From positions 682,001 through 746,000 of the forward strand of contig DFNX01000003.1 of assembly GCA_002376235.1 (NCBI GenBank): a stretch of DNA of 64,000 nucleotides, in the 5' to 3' direction. Of the stretch, positions 17,699 through 26,069 are shown piece after piece. The position numbers and the translations under genes are program-made. This DNA comes from Neorhizobium sp. UBA3556. GTDB lineage: Bacteria; Pseudomonadota; Alphaproteobacteria; Rhizobiales; Rhizobiaceae. The notes below the pieces were generated by a model that did no database searches, was not told the origin of the DNA, and was given only the letters and a program-made list of their open reading frames with translations. Numbering within the stretch: position 1 is the stretch's first letter; each line of letters starts with the position of its first letter.

Positions 17699-18580
17699 TT
17701 ACTGGAAGAGCGACAGAATGTTCTGCGAAGAGGAGTTTGCGATCGACAGGGACTGAACAGCGAGCTGCTGCTGGGTCTGGAGAGCCGAAAGCTTTGCCGA
17801 TTCTTCTTCCATGTCGGCGTCGACGAGGCGGCTTACACCCGATTCGATCGCGTCAGACAGGGTGGAAGCGAAATCGTCCTGCAGGTCGATACGGGTGGTC
17901 AGAGCGCCGAGAACAGCGCCGGCATCGGTCAGCGACGACAGAGCGGTTTCGACATCGTCCATGAAGCCATCAATTTCAGTCTGGCTCGAGGCGGAGGTCA
18001 ATTCGATATCCATGACCGTGCCCAGAATACCGCCTTCGCCAGCGCCTGCATTCAGCGTCGAGAACATCGCGATGCTTGCGAGCGTGACTTCTGCCGTGGT
18101 GATCTTCACCGAGCCGCTGTCTTCGCGGATGAAGCCATCAACAACCGTACCGGCAGTGCCAGTGTTGGAACCGGAGATTGCCCAGTTTTCGCCGGAGAAG
18201 GAAGCTGCCTGCGCAACGGCCGAGAGCTGTTCCTGAAGCTTGGTGATTTCGAGCTGGATCTGGTCCTTGTCGGTCGAAGTTTCCGATGCGGTGACCAGCT
18301 TTGCCTTGATTTCGTTAACGACTTCGATGGCGCTTTCGGTGGCTGCGTAAGCCGTGTCGACCTTTGCAGCGCCAACGCCGAGGGCGTCCTTGGCAGAGTT
18401 GAGCGCCTTGTTGTCGGAGTTCATGGTCGTGGAGATCGACCAGTAGGCAACGTTGTCCGCTGCTTCACCGACGCGGTAACCGGACGAAACGCGGTCCTGG
18501 GTGTTGGCGAGGTCGGTGTTGATGTTCCGCAGCGTTGCGAGAGCGGACATGGCGGAGGTGTTGGTCAGAATGCTGGTCAT
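17699..18580 (-). CDS. Flagellin (second copy)
   Basis: Filament subunit of 293 residues. The start is ATG 18580 (MTSILTNTSAMSALATLR) with AGGGG upstream; a longer frame to 18652 runs back through the conserved leader and is not real. It is very similar to the copy at 18906 and shares exact nucleotide tracts of 170 and 80 bases with it, while sequence between the tracts has normal synonymous differences. An own leader element and terminator make it a separate transcription unit. Confidence 0.95.
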   Translation of the reverse strand: MTSILTNTSAMSALATLRNINTDLANTQDRVSSGYRVGEAADNVAYWSISTTMNSDNKALNSAKDALGVGAAKVDTAYAATESAIEVVNEIKAKLVTASETSTDKDQIQLEITKLQEQLSAVAQAASFSGENWAISGSNTGTAGTVVDGFIREDSGSVKITTAEVTLASIAMFSTLNAGAGEGGILGTVMDIELTSASSQTEIDGFMDDVETALSSLTDAGAVLGALTTRIDLQDDFASTLSDAIESGVSRLVDADMEEESAKLSALQTQQQLAVQSLSIANSSSQNILSLFQ

Positions 18581-18612
18581 AAAAGTTGCCCCTTTGGCAC
18601 TGTGATTTGAAG

Positions 18613-18654
18613 GGACATTCCGGATTTCGCCGGGAACGATGGTCAGCTTCATGC
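18613..18654 (-). promoter_or_regulatory. Conserved flagellin leader element, copy 3
   Basis: Minus-strand order AGCATGAAGCTGA, CCGG-CGAAAT-CCGG hairpin, AATGTCCCT, 33 bases before the flagellin start codon. Confidence 0.6.
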
Positions 18655-18851
18655 TTGCCGAATATCGTTAATTTCGGCCCGTCGTTTTGATGAGCCGATT
18701 AGACAGGGTTAAGGTTAACAACATGCAAACGAAAAAAGAAAAAATCTCAATAATTTCATTTACTTCCCGTTAATTTTTAAGCATTTACTTCCTGTTAATC
18801 CGGGTTAAATTTCGGTGACTTTTTGCTCGACTTCAGACAAGCCCAAAACGC

Positions 18852-18881
18852 AAAAAAAGGCCGCACCCTGAAGGTGCGGCC
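18852..18881 (-). terminator. Intrinsic terminator after flagellin 1
   Basis: Minus strand: GGCCGCACC, 5-base loop, GGTGCGGCC, then seven T, 25 bp after the stop of the leftward flagellin gene. Stem sequence resembles the terminator at 17648, as expected for tandem duplication. Confidence 0.9.
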
Positions 18882-18905
18882 CCGATTGCGGATTTCTGCC
18901 AGCGA

Positions 18906-19787
18906 TTACTGGAAGAGACGCAGGATGTTCTGGCCAGAAGAATTGGCGATCGACAGGGACTGAACAGCGAGCTGCTGCTGGGTCTGGAGAGCCGAAAGCT
19001 TTGCCGATTCTTCTTCCATGTCGGCATCGACCAGACGGCTTACGCCCGAGTCGATAGCGTCAGAAAGCTTGGAAGCGAATTCGTCCTGCAGATTGATGCG
19101 GGTGGTCAGAGAACCAAGAACAGCTCCGGCATCCGTCAGCGACGACAGAGCGGTTTCGACATCGTCCATGAAGCCATCAATTTCAGTCTGGCTCGAGGCG
19201 GAGGTCAATTCGATATCCATGACCGTGCCCAGAATACCGCCTTCGCCAGCGCCTGCATTCAGCGTCGAGAACATCGCGATGCTTGCGAGCGTGACTTCTG
19301 CCGTCGTGATCTTCACCGAGCCGCTGTCTTCGCGGACAAAGCCGTCAACGACAGTGCCAGCGGTGCCGGTGTTGGAACCGGAGATTGCCCAGTTTTCGCC
19401 GTTGAAGGAAGCGGCCTGCGCAACGGCCGACAGCTGTTCCTGAAGCTTGGTGATTTCGAGCTGAATCTGGTCCTTGTCGGCCGAGCTTTCGGACGCGGTG
19501 ACCAGCTTTGCCTTGATCTCGTTAACGACTTCGATCGAGCTTTCAACAGCTGCGGTTGCGGTATCAACCTTTGCAGCGCCAACGCCGAGGGCGTCAGAAG
19601 CGGCGCCGAGCGCCTTGTTGTCCGATTTCATGGTCGTTGCGATCGACCAGTAGGAAACGCCGTCAGCTGCGGTCGAAACGCGCTCGCCGCTGGAAACGTT
19701 GTTCTGCGTCTTGTTAAGATCTTTGTTGATGTTGCGGAGCGTTTCGAGAGCCGAAGTCGCGCCGGCGTTGAAGTTGATGCTAGACAT
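18906..19787 (-). CDS. Flagellin (first copy of the array)
   Basis: Filament subunit of 293 residues, first in transcriptional order of four. The start is ATG 19787 (MSSINFNAGATSALETLR) with AGGGGACACTTC before it; the frame open to 19814 is not needed. N-terminus differs from the second and third copies, while the central and C-terminal parts match the second copy almost exactly. By position it corresponds to flaA of related rhizobia, usually the principal subunit; the symbol is not assigned because allele letters vary between species. Confidence 0.95.
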   Translation of the reverse strand: MSSINFNAGATSALETLRNINKDLNKTQNNVSSGERVSTAADGVSYWSIATTMKSDNKALGAASDALGVGAAKVDTATAAVESSIEVVNEIKAKLVTASESSADKDQIQLEITKLQEQLSAVAQAASFNGENWAISGSNTGTAGTVVDGFVREDSGSVKITTAEVTLASIAMFSTLNAGAGEGGILGTVMDIELTSASSQTEIDGFMDDVETALSSLTDAGAVLGSLTTRINLQDEFASKLSDAIDSGVSRLVDADMEEESAKLSALQTQQQLAVQSLSIANSSGQNILRLFQ

Positions 19788-19821
19788 GAAGTGTCCCCTA
19801 AAGACTGAAAACAAACGGTGA

Positions 19822-19865
19822 GGACATGCCGGGGTTTATTCGGCTGCGACGGTCCGACATCATGC
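19822..19865 (-). promoter_or_regulatory. Conserved flagellin leader element, copy 4
   Basis: Minus-strand GGCATGATGTCGGACCG, then CCG-loop-CGG and GCATGTCCTCA, 34 bases before the flagellin start. This is the most diverged of the four copies but keeps order and spacing. Confidence 0.5.
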
Positions 19866-20174
19866 CACTCGGTTCCAATTTTCGTTTAGGACACCAACCC
19901 GTCGCAGGAGGAAATTAGGCGGTCAGCCGTTGCCAGAATCTTAATTTCGCAGCCATCGTGCCGGACACGTGCGGGCATAGTGAACAGACGTTTAAGCTCG
20001 GGCTTCCGGCGTTAAAGATTGTTACAAACTCGGTTTACCGGACATCTGCGCAACACCGGTTTCAAGCAAGCTTCGGCGACTAGAAAATGCGGATGAATTT
20101 CCCGCATCTTTGTCGGGTCACGCATTATTGCGGACAGGCTTACCGTTCGCGGCATTGAATATACGGAGCAAAAG
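19866..20174. other. Divergent intergenic region between flagellin 1 and the glycosyltransferase gene
   Basis: About 310 bp that must hold the flagellin promoter (leftward) and the glycosyltransferase promoter (rightward). It is AT-richer than its flanks; no promoter consensus could be assigned confidently and no small gene is supported. Confidence 0.4.
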
Positions 20175-22100
20175 TTGAACGAGATCAGTTACAAGGCCGC
20201 GTCGCAGCTGTTTCGTAATGGCCAGTATACCGAGTCGCTGATAACGATTAACAAGCTGCTCGATGCGCAGCGCGATGCCCGCACCTATATGCTGCTTGCC
20301 CGGACGCTGAAGCAGCTGGGCCACAAGGCTGAAGCTGCCAGCGCCTTCCAGCTCGCCGCGGAACTCGGCGGACAGCACGCCGACGACAATCTCATCGATG
20401 CCATCAAGCTGAATTTCCAAGTCGGTGAAAAAGACAAGGCTCTCGCTTTGGCAAGCCGAATTCTGCCGAAGCTGACCCGCGATCCCGAGCTTGGCTTCAT
20501 CGTGGCATCGCTGCTGGTTGAGAAGGGTCAGGCGCGCACTGCCCGCGTGTTCAAAACGATGCTCATCAACAGCAAAGAACTGCCGCATATGCTGCTCGGC
20601 GCCAGGATCTCGCTGCATACCTGGGATCTCTTCGATCCCTCGGATGTCGAGACCGCTCGCGTGTTGCTGAACCGCATCCCCAACAGCAATCCGGTGCGGC
20701 TCATGTACCTCACCTTCAGTCGCGAGCACAGCCGGCACGACGCCATCGAACGCCACCAGCCGATCATCGATGCAGCGGTCGCTGCGGGTGAACTGGATTT
20801 TCTGAAGAGGGATGGCCCGTTCTTCAATATTCACTGGACGGGCGATGAACATCTGAACCAACTGGCCCGCAGCAACACACCGCGTTTCTCGCCGGAGATG
20901 ACCACGCGCCGCCATCAGCTTCCCCATGCATGGGGCGAAAAGATCCGCATCGCCTATCTCTCTTCAGACCTTTACGACAAGCATGCCACCATGAAGCTGA
21001 TCCGCCGGGTGCTGGAACTGCACGACAGGGACCGCTTCGAGGTCACGCTTCTGTGCCATTCCGATCCGGCGATGCTGGAGACCAATGATGCGGATCGTAC
21101 GGAATGGGGCAACATAGTCACTGTTCTCGATATGGACGATGCAGCTCTGCTGGCAGAGATAAAGGCCCGCAATATCGACATCCTCGTGGATCTGAAGGGC
21201 CACACGAAGGGCACACGCAACACCGTCTTCAACATGCAGGCGGCACCGATCCAGGTCGCATGGCTCGGCTTCCCCGGTTCCACCTTGAACGTCGATCTCG
21301 ATTACGTGATTGGCGACCGGTACGTGCTGCCGGAAAGCTCGAAGCCGCACTATTACGAGAAATTCTGCCGCCTCCCTGAAATCTATCAGCCCAACGACCC
21401 GTTCCACCGGCCGCTTGCCAAGCCGCCGACACGCAAGGAAGTCGGACTTCCCGAAGATGCATTCATCTATGCGTCATTCAATGCGAACCGCAAGATAACG
21501 CCGAAGATGCTGGATATGTGGGCCGAAATGGTGAAGTCCACTCCCAACAGCATTCTCTGGATCCTTTGCCATGCCAGCGAGGGACGGACCAATATCCAGA
21601 AGAAGCTTGTCGCCAGCGGCGTTCCCGCCAAGCGCATCCTGTTCATGCAAAAGCTGCATTTCGAATATCACATCAACCGTATCCCACTCGCCGACCTTGG
21701 CCTCGACACCTACCCGGTCAACGGCCACACCACGACCTCGGAGCAGCTTTGGGCGGGACTGCCGGTTCTGACCTATAAGGGCACCAATTTTGCCTCACGC
21801 GTCAGTGAAAGTCTGCTGAATGCAATAGACCTGCCGGAACTGATTGCGGAAGACGCAGATGACTATCTGCGCAAGGCGATCGAGTTCGGCAACAATCCCG
21901 ACCTCATCAAACCGCTGCGGCAACGTCTGAACGACAACCGCCTCAAGAGCCCGCTCTTCGACGCCGAGCGCTTCACACAGCATCTCGAGACCGCTTACGA
22001 GATGATGGTCGATCGCGCCAGGCAGGGACTGAAGCCGGACCATTTCGACGTCGCGTGCCTGCCACCACGCACCGGGCCTTTCATGGAAAAGCTCGACTGA
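20175..22100 (+). CDS. TPR plus O-GlcNAc-transferase-type (GT41) glycosyltransferase, candidate flagellin glycosyltransferase
   Basis: A 641-residue soluble protein. Residues 1-200 are TPR-like helical repeats; about 255-625 form a GT41 (O-GlcNAc transferase type) catalytic region. Aligned by eye with human OGT it keeps AAPIQVAWLGFPGS, FNANRKI (K440 matches the UDP-binding lysine of OGT), TPNSILWIL, NGHTTTSEQLWAGLPV (H518) and ASRVSESLL. The plan matches Caulobacter FlmG, a TPR-GT41 enzyme that glycosylates flagellins. It is transcribed divergently from the flagellin array, which suggests Ser/Thr O-glycosylation of flagellin. The sugar donor cannot be read from the sequence; no nonulosonate synthesis genes are in the window. 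Family firm, substrate inferred. Confidence 0.85.
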   Translation: MNEISYKAASQLFRNGQYTESLITINKLLDAQRDARTYMLLARTLKQLGHKAEAASAFQLAAELGGQHADDNLIDAIKLNFQVGEKDKALALASRILPKLTRDPELGFIVASLLVEKGQARTARVFKTMLINSKELPHMLLGARISLHTWDLFDPSDVETARVLLNRIPNSNPVRLMYLTFSREHSRHDAIERHQPIIDAAVAAGELDFLKRDGPFFNIHWTGDEHLNQLARSNTPRFSPEMTTRRHQLPHAWGEKIRIAYLSSDLYDKHATMKLIRRVLELHDRDRFEVTLLCHSDPAMLETNDADRTEWGNIVTVLDMDDAALLAEIKARNIDILVDLKGHTKGTRNTVFNMQAAPIQVAWLGFPGSTLNVDLDYVIGDRYVLPESSKPHYYEKFCRLPEIYQPNDPFHRPLAKPPTRKEVGLPEDAFIYASFNANRKITPKMLDMWAEMVKSTPNSILWILCHASEGRTNIQKKLVASGVPAKRILFMQKLHFEYHINRIPLADLGLDTYPVNGHTTTSEQLWAGLPVLTYKGTNFASRVSESLLNAIDLPELIAEDADDYLRKAIEFGNNPDLIKPLRQRLNDNRLKSPLFDAERFTQHLETAYEMMVDRARQGLKPDHFDVACLPPRTGPFMEKLD

Positions 22101-22482
22101 AGATCTCCGCCGGGCGAAAGCCTGGCCGGGACGCGCAACCAGCGCTGCGCCCGACACAATTCAAGCATGATGCTGCCCTGAAGCACGCCCTTCCAGACAA
22201 TAACCTGTCGGGAACCGCGCAGCATTGCCGAGATGCGTGCAAGACGCATCATGACAGAACGGTACCGAACCTGATCGAGACTTGCGACCAAAGGTCGGCG
22301 CGAGCAATGCGCTCCTATGGTCAACCATGAACTGAAATAGAGAATTTCCCTTTAAATTCAACATTCCATCTCTGCGCAAGCCTCGTGCACTAACTTTATT
22401 ATCGAGCGATCCTCTGAAGTTTCAGGGATCTCGTGACGGCCCGAATACAATGTTAACCAAAAAACTGGCTAGACGGCTCACT
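22101..22482. other. Intergenic region after the glycosyltransferase
   Basis: 380 bp with no supported gene on either strand. The last 120 bp are AT-rich and could hold the promoter of the following gene. Confidence 0.4.
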
Positions 22483-22944
22483 ATGAAAACATGCCCCTAT
22501 TCCATCGAACGCGAAGAGATTCTTGCCAAGGCCATCGGCCCCCTGGCGGCCGAGCTGAGATTGCTCGATGCGGCGGACCTCATTTCGCTTCTTCGTTTCG
22601 AATATCACAGCTCCATTGCTGATCTGGTCGATTCTGCGGCCGAACTTTACTTCCATCCGGGAACCGTCCGCTTCGGCGTCGGCGGGGACTATGCGCTTGA
22701 TTGGTCCACTTATCCGTCGATCACGCTGGACCTCGAAATCACCCCGCCAGGCGTCACCATATATAGCCGCCTGAAGCTGGAAGCGGAAAAAGCCAGCCTC
22801 TCGATCAATTACATCAACTTCCACAGCCCTTCTTCGGACCCGCACGAGAACACGTGCATTCTTGCAGACAGCCTGAGGCAAGTGACCTTCCAGAACACCA
22901 AGGCGCGCGCCGCTCTGGAGTTGAGCAGCCAAGCACATCATTGA
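22483..22944 (+). CDS. Hypothetical protein beside the glycosyltransferase gene
   Basis: A 153-residue protein if read from ATG 22483; an ATG at 22450 would add 11 residues. Neither start has a good ribosome site. No signal peptide or membrane segment is visible. The sequence has a helical first half (residues 1-55) and a beta-rich second half, with no motif I recognise. It shares strand with the glycosyltransferase and both lie between fliP and the flagellins, so an accessory role is possible but unproven. Confidence 0.6.
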   Translation: MKTCPYSIEREEILAKAIGPLAAELRLLDAADLISLLRFEYHSSIADLVDSAAELYFHPGTVRFGVGGDYALDWSTYPSITLDLEITPPGVTIYSRLKLEAEKASLSINYINFHSPSSDPHENTCILADSLRQVTFQNTKARAALELSSQAHH

Positions 22945-22951
22945 TCCCCTG

Positions 22952-23020
22952 CCCTTCCGGCGGCCGCTGGAAGGGTGGTTGTTCCTTAACGCTCCAATGC
23001 CGCGCCTAGCGCGGCATTGG
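22952..23020 (+). terminator. Two hairpins after the hypothetical gene
   Basis: CCCTTCC/GGAAGGG (22952-22975) lies just after the stop codon and is followed by a perfect 11-bp stem CCAATGCCGCG/CGCGGCATTGG with 5-base loop (22994-23020). Neither has a long T-run; together they probably end or protect the transcript. Confidence 0.55.
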
Positions 23021-23220
23021 CGTTTGTGGTGGCCACACAAGGCCTGGAAGACGCTACGGCGCCCTGCCCCGGTCTGTGGCCCGAAGTTCTGCGACAGCCC
23101 CAATTTACCCATACGGAACGCCGAGCGGAGAATGCTTCTCCGCCACCTGCACGCGATAGCGCGCGCTGCCCTGCAAACGGACACACGATGCTACCGGCTA
23201 TTGATTTCGCGTAATGATGA

Positions 23221-23255
23221 ACGCAAAACAGGGGCCCACTTTTGCCGGAATTGCT
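23221..23255. repeat. Partial rhizobial palindromic repeat, related to 37766-37809
   Basis: ACGCAAAAC...CCACTTTTGC.GGAATTGC matches the second half of the fuller inverted repeat at 37766. The left outer arm is degraded here. Confidence 0.6.
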
Positions 23256-23333
23256 GCGTCATGCCATGCAAGCGTGCGGGTGAAGCTACGCTGCCGGACA
23301 TACTGAAGATGCCTGTTCGTAAGCGCGGCCTAT

Positions 23334-23436
23334 CTAAAGCACGGCGCGATTTTTCAGATTCGCCTGTCGTGCTTTAGCTCTTTGTTTTTGCGCATGTCTT
23401 TAACCCGAAACCGGTGACCACTTCCGGGAGGCATGC
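23334..23436. repeat. RIME1-like double-palindrome intergenic repeat
   Basis: Two adjacent inverted repeats: CTAAAGCACG/CGTGCTTTAG (23334-23377) and GCATGTC...CCCGAAACCGGT...GGCATGC (23391-23436). Size (about 105 bp) and two-palindrome structure match my memory of the Rhizobium intergenic mosaic element RIME1, dispersed in rhizobial genomes. The rest of the 23021-23535 gap holds no supported gene. Confidence 0.7.
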
Positions 23437-23535
23437 TCCGGGGCGATCTTTCGTTTCCAAGACAACCGAAAACGCCCCAGCGCCCTGCCCGGCAGGTCTG
23501 CCGCACAGAGAGCTGAGGCGCACAATTTCGATGTC

Positions 23536-24270
23536 TCAGGAAAACGATCTGACCAGCGAACCGACGAGCAGGTTCCAGCCGTCTATGAGGACGAAAAACA
23601 GGATCTTGAACGGCAGTGAGATGGACGTCGGCGGGAGCATCATCATACCCATGGCCATTGTGATCGTTGCAACCACCATGTCGATCACGAGGAAGGGCAG
23701 GACGATCAGGAAGCCGATCTCGAAGCCGCGGCGGATTTCCGACAGCATGAATGCCGGAATGAGCACGCGATAATAGGGTCTGTCGTTCTCGGATGTCTGC
23801 TGCCCGCGTTCGGTGGCAAGATCGACGAAGAGCGCGAGATCCTTGGGCCGGGTATTCGCCATCATGAAGGTACGGAAAGGTTCCGCAGTGCGCTCTATCG
23901 CCTGCGCTTCCGTCACCTGGCTCTGCAGCATCGGCTGGATGCCATCGCGCCAGGATTGCTCAAGCGTGGGGGACATGACGTAGAAGGTCATGAACATCGC
24001 CATGCTGGCGAGGATCATGTTCGACGGAGTGGTCGCAAGCCCCATGCCCATTCTCAGGATAGAGAAGGCGATGATGAAGCGCGGAAAGCTCGTCACCATG
24101 ATCAGGATGCCGGGCGCGACCGAAAGAACAGTCAAAAGACCGAAGGTGCGCACGATCCAGGCAGCCGCGGAGCCATCGACAGGGGCCTGGATCAGATCCT
24201 GCAACTGCTGCGCATGCGCAAGGCCAGGCGCCAAAGCCAAGATGGCAACGAAAATCGCGAAACGAATCAT
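23536..24270 (-). CDS. fliP: Flagellar export apparatus protein FliP
   Basis: Export-gate membrane protein of 244 residues, the usual length. It begins with a cleavable signal peptide (about residues 1-21, ending AHAQQ), typical of FliP, followed by four membrane segments (about 45-70, 85-110, 180-200, 205-235). Its ATG overlaps the fliL stop codon (ATGA). It is the last gene of the ten-gene operon that starts with flgB. In related rhizobia the flagellins follow on the same strand; here two opposite-strand genes and repeats intervene. Confidence 0.95.
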   Translation of the reverse strand: MIRFAIFVAILALAPGLAHAQQLQDLIQAPVDGSAAAWIVRTFGLLTVLSVAPGILIMVTSFPRFIIAFSILRMGMGLATTPSNMILASMAMFMTFYVMSPTLEQSWRDGIQPMLQSQVTEAQAIERTAEPFRTFMMANTRPKDLALFVDLATERGQQTSENDRPYYRVLIPAFMLSEIRRGFEIGFLIVLPFLVIDMVVATITMAMGMMMLPPTSISLPFKILFFVLIDGWNLLVGSLVRSFS

Positions 24271-24764
24271 TCGACAACAAAAGTCCTAATCAGGATCTTT
24301 GTTACACGCCCCTGCGAACGCAGGCTAGCAATCTCCTGAATATCGCCCTTCAAATATGTGAATCCACGTGGCCCCTGGAGCTGCTGCAGCGACAAGGTTC
24401 GCAGATAGGTCATGATATTCTGGTTGACGGTCTCGGCCAGTGCCGGATCCGGCGGGCCATCAAAAACCAGCCCGACCTGCAGACGGATGAGGTTCTCCGC
24501 CGGATAACCGATATTGGTCAGGATCGGCGCCAGTTCCAGGAGATTGGGCAGGGCGGCGGCATTTTCCGCCGCTGCGCCGTGCCCACCTTCGGCGGCCGGC
24601 GCGCTTGCAGCTGCCTCGGCCGGCTTGGGCGCCGGAGCGATCAGCTTGCCGGTCAACCATCCACCACCGCCACCAACCAGCGACAACAACACGACAGCGC
24701 CGACCATGGGAATGAGCGTGTTCTTTTTCTTCGGGACGGTTTCGTCCTCAGTGATCATAGCCAC
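24267..24764 (-). CDS. fliL: Flagellar basal body-associated protein FliL
   Basis: Single-pass inner membrane protein around the stator, 165 residues. It has a short cytoplasmic N-terminus, one membrane helix (about residues 18-40), an Ala/Pro-rich linker and a periplasmic domain (about 70-165) with LLELAPILTNIGYP and the C-terminal VTKILIRTFVVE. The start is taken as GTG 24764, nine bases after GAGGAG; an internal ATG at 24758 is too far from the ribosome site. fliP follows with a 4-bp overlap. Confidence 0.9.
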   Translation of the reverse strand: MAMITEDETVPKKKNTLIPMVGAVVLLSLVGGGGGWLTGKLIAPAPKPAEAAASAPAAEGGHGAAAENAAALPNLLELAPILTNIGYPAENLIRLQVGLVFDGPPDPALAETVNQNIMTYLRTLSLQQLQGPRGFTYLKGDIQEIASLRSQGRVTKILIRTFVVE

Positions 24765-24795
24765 GTAGTTTCACTCCTCGGCGCAGGCCAACGTC

Positions 24796-25515
24796 TCAGA
24801 TCGGCGAGAACAGGTCCAGGACCTGCTGTCCGACAGGCGGTTGCTGAATTTCCGTTACACGACCGCGGCCGCCGTAGGAAATGCGGGCTTCGGCGATCTT
24901 TTCGTAGGAGATCTCGTTTTCCGAATCCACGTCCTGTGGCCTGACGATACCGGCGACATTGAGAATACGGATCTCGTGGTTCACACGGACTTCCTGCGAA
25001 CCGCTGATCAGCAGATTGCCGTTGTCCAGAACGCCGGTCACGACAGCCGCGACCATCAGCGTCAACTGCTCGGAGCGCTTGGTCGATCCCTTGCCGTTCG
25101 CCTCGGAAGTCCCGTCGAATCCGTAGGTGGATTCCGTCTTCGGGGTCCATCCAAAAATCGTGGCGTCGGCATTCCATCCGGACTTGCGGCTGTTCGTCTT
25201 CTCCAGATCCGTTTCGTTGTCGAAGTTCGCCTTGTCATTGATCCGGATGTTCACCGTCAGGATGTCGCCAATGTTGAGCGCGCGCGCGTCCTTGAACAGG
25301 GCAGCCTGGCTGTCGCTCCACAAGGAGTAGCCGTTGTTCATGTTCTGGGGGCGTTTCGGATAAGAAGCTAGCTGTGGTGTCTGGCTGAACTCCAAGCCAC
25401 TGCCGATCGGGCTCATCGACGGCACATTGCCGATCTCACGGATCGTCTGGGGCGTTTGCGAGCATCCGGAAAGAAGCGCGACGGTCGCGAGGAGTGCGGG
25501 TGCGAATTTGGTCAT
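24796..25515 (-). CDS. flgH: Flagellar L-ring lipoprotein FlgH
   Basis: Outer-membrane L-ring subunit, 239 residues, typical length. It has a lipoprotein signal peptide with lipobox LLSGC (Cys 18), and family segments such as ARALNIGDILTVNI and QEVRVNHEIRILNVAGIVRPQDV. The start ATG overlaps the motE stop (ATGA). Its partner P-ring gene flgI is two genes upstream. Confidence 0.95.
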   Translation of the reverse strand: MTKFAPALLATVALLSGCSQTPQTIREIGNVPSMSPIGSGLEFSQTPQLASYPKRPQNMNNGYSLWSDSQAALFKDARALNIGDILTVNIRINDKANFDNETDLEKTNSRKSGWNADATIFGWTPKTESTYGFDGTSEANGKGSTKRSEQLTLMVAAVVTGVLDNGNLLISGSQEVRVNHEIRILNVAGIVRPQDVDSENEISYEKIAEARISYGGRGRVTEIQQPPVGQQVLDLFSPI

Positions 25516-26069
25516 GACGGATCTTTCGAAGTGTTGGGATCCGCTGCACTGGCGATGATGGATGCAACGGCGGCAGCCTTCTTGGCATCCATTTCGCTCA
25601 ATATCAGACCGGATTGGCGGGGCGGCAGCCGCATGACGATGGCGGCGGCGAGCCCTGCCTGCATTTCCTCCAGACGAGGAGCCGCAGTGTCTGGTTTCAT
25701 GGTCTTGAAGATATCAACGAGACCGTTTTCGGCCTGTTTCATGAAGACGTTGCGCCGGCCGATCCAGTCCTCGTATTCGGCCTTGCGGGTTTCCATCACG
25801 GCAATGCGATCGTTGATATCGCCCTGGAGCTTTTCAAGATCCTGTTTCTGCAGCGCATAGCGACGATCGCGCGCAGCATCGGCGATATTGCTGCAATATT
25901 GCTGGACCTCGGCTTCGCTCGTCAGGCCGGTCGTGTCGCGAACCTGCTCCTGGGCATCAGCCGAGGGCAAGGCGACCAGGAGCCCGAGAAGAGCCAGAAA
26001 GGGAAGAGCAACCGAAGAGCGTTCCCAAGGCAGTAACCGTGCCGGAGATGAAGTGTCTCGACCAATCAT
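25512..26069 (-). CDS. motE: Motility protein MotE, periplasmic chaperone for MotC
   Basis: Rhizobial protein that assists folding and stability of MotC. The 185-residue product has an N-terminal signal peptide (about residues 18-40, ending ADAQE), a central coiled coil (about 60-110) and a C-terminal MgtE-N-like helical part with RLPPRQSGLILSEMDAKKAA. Start and stop overlap flgI and flgH respectively by 4 bp. Its place between flgI and flgH is as in Sinorhizobium. Confidence 0.88.
   Translation of the reverse strand: MIGRDTSSPARLLPWERSSVALPFLALLGLLVALPSADAQEQVRDTTGLTSEAEVQQYCSNIADAARDRRYALQKQDLEKLQGDINDRIAVMETRKAEYEDWIGRRNVFMKQAENGLVDIFKTMKPDTAAPRLEEMQAGLAAAIVMRLPPRQSGLILSEMDAKKAAAVASIIASAADPNTSKDPS

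Noticed and set aside
18581..18652. Extended N-terminus for the second flagellin
   Set aside because: The extension translates the conserved leader; the other copies show that the protein starts at MTSILTN.
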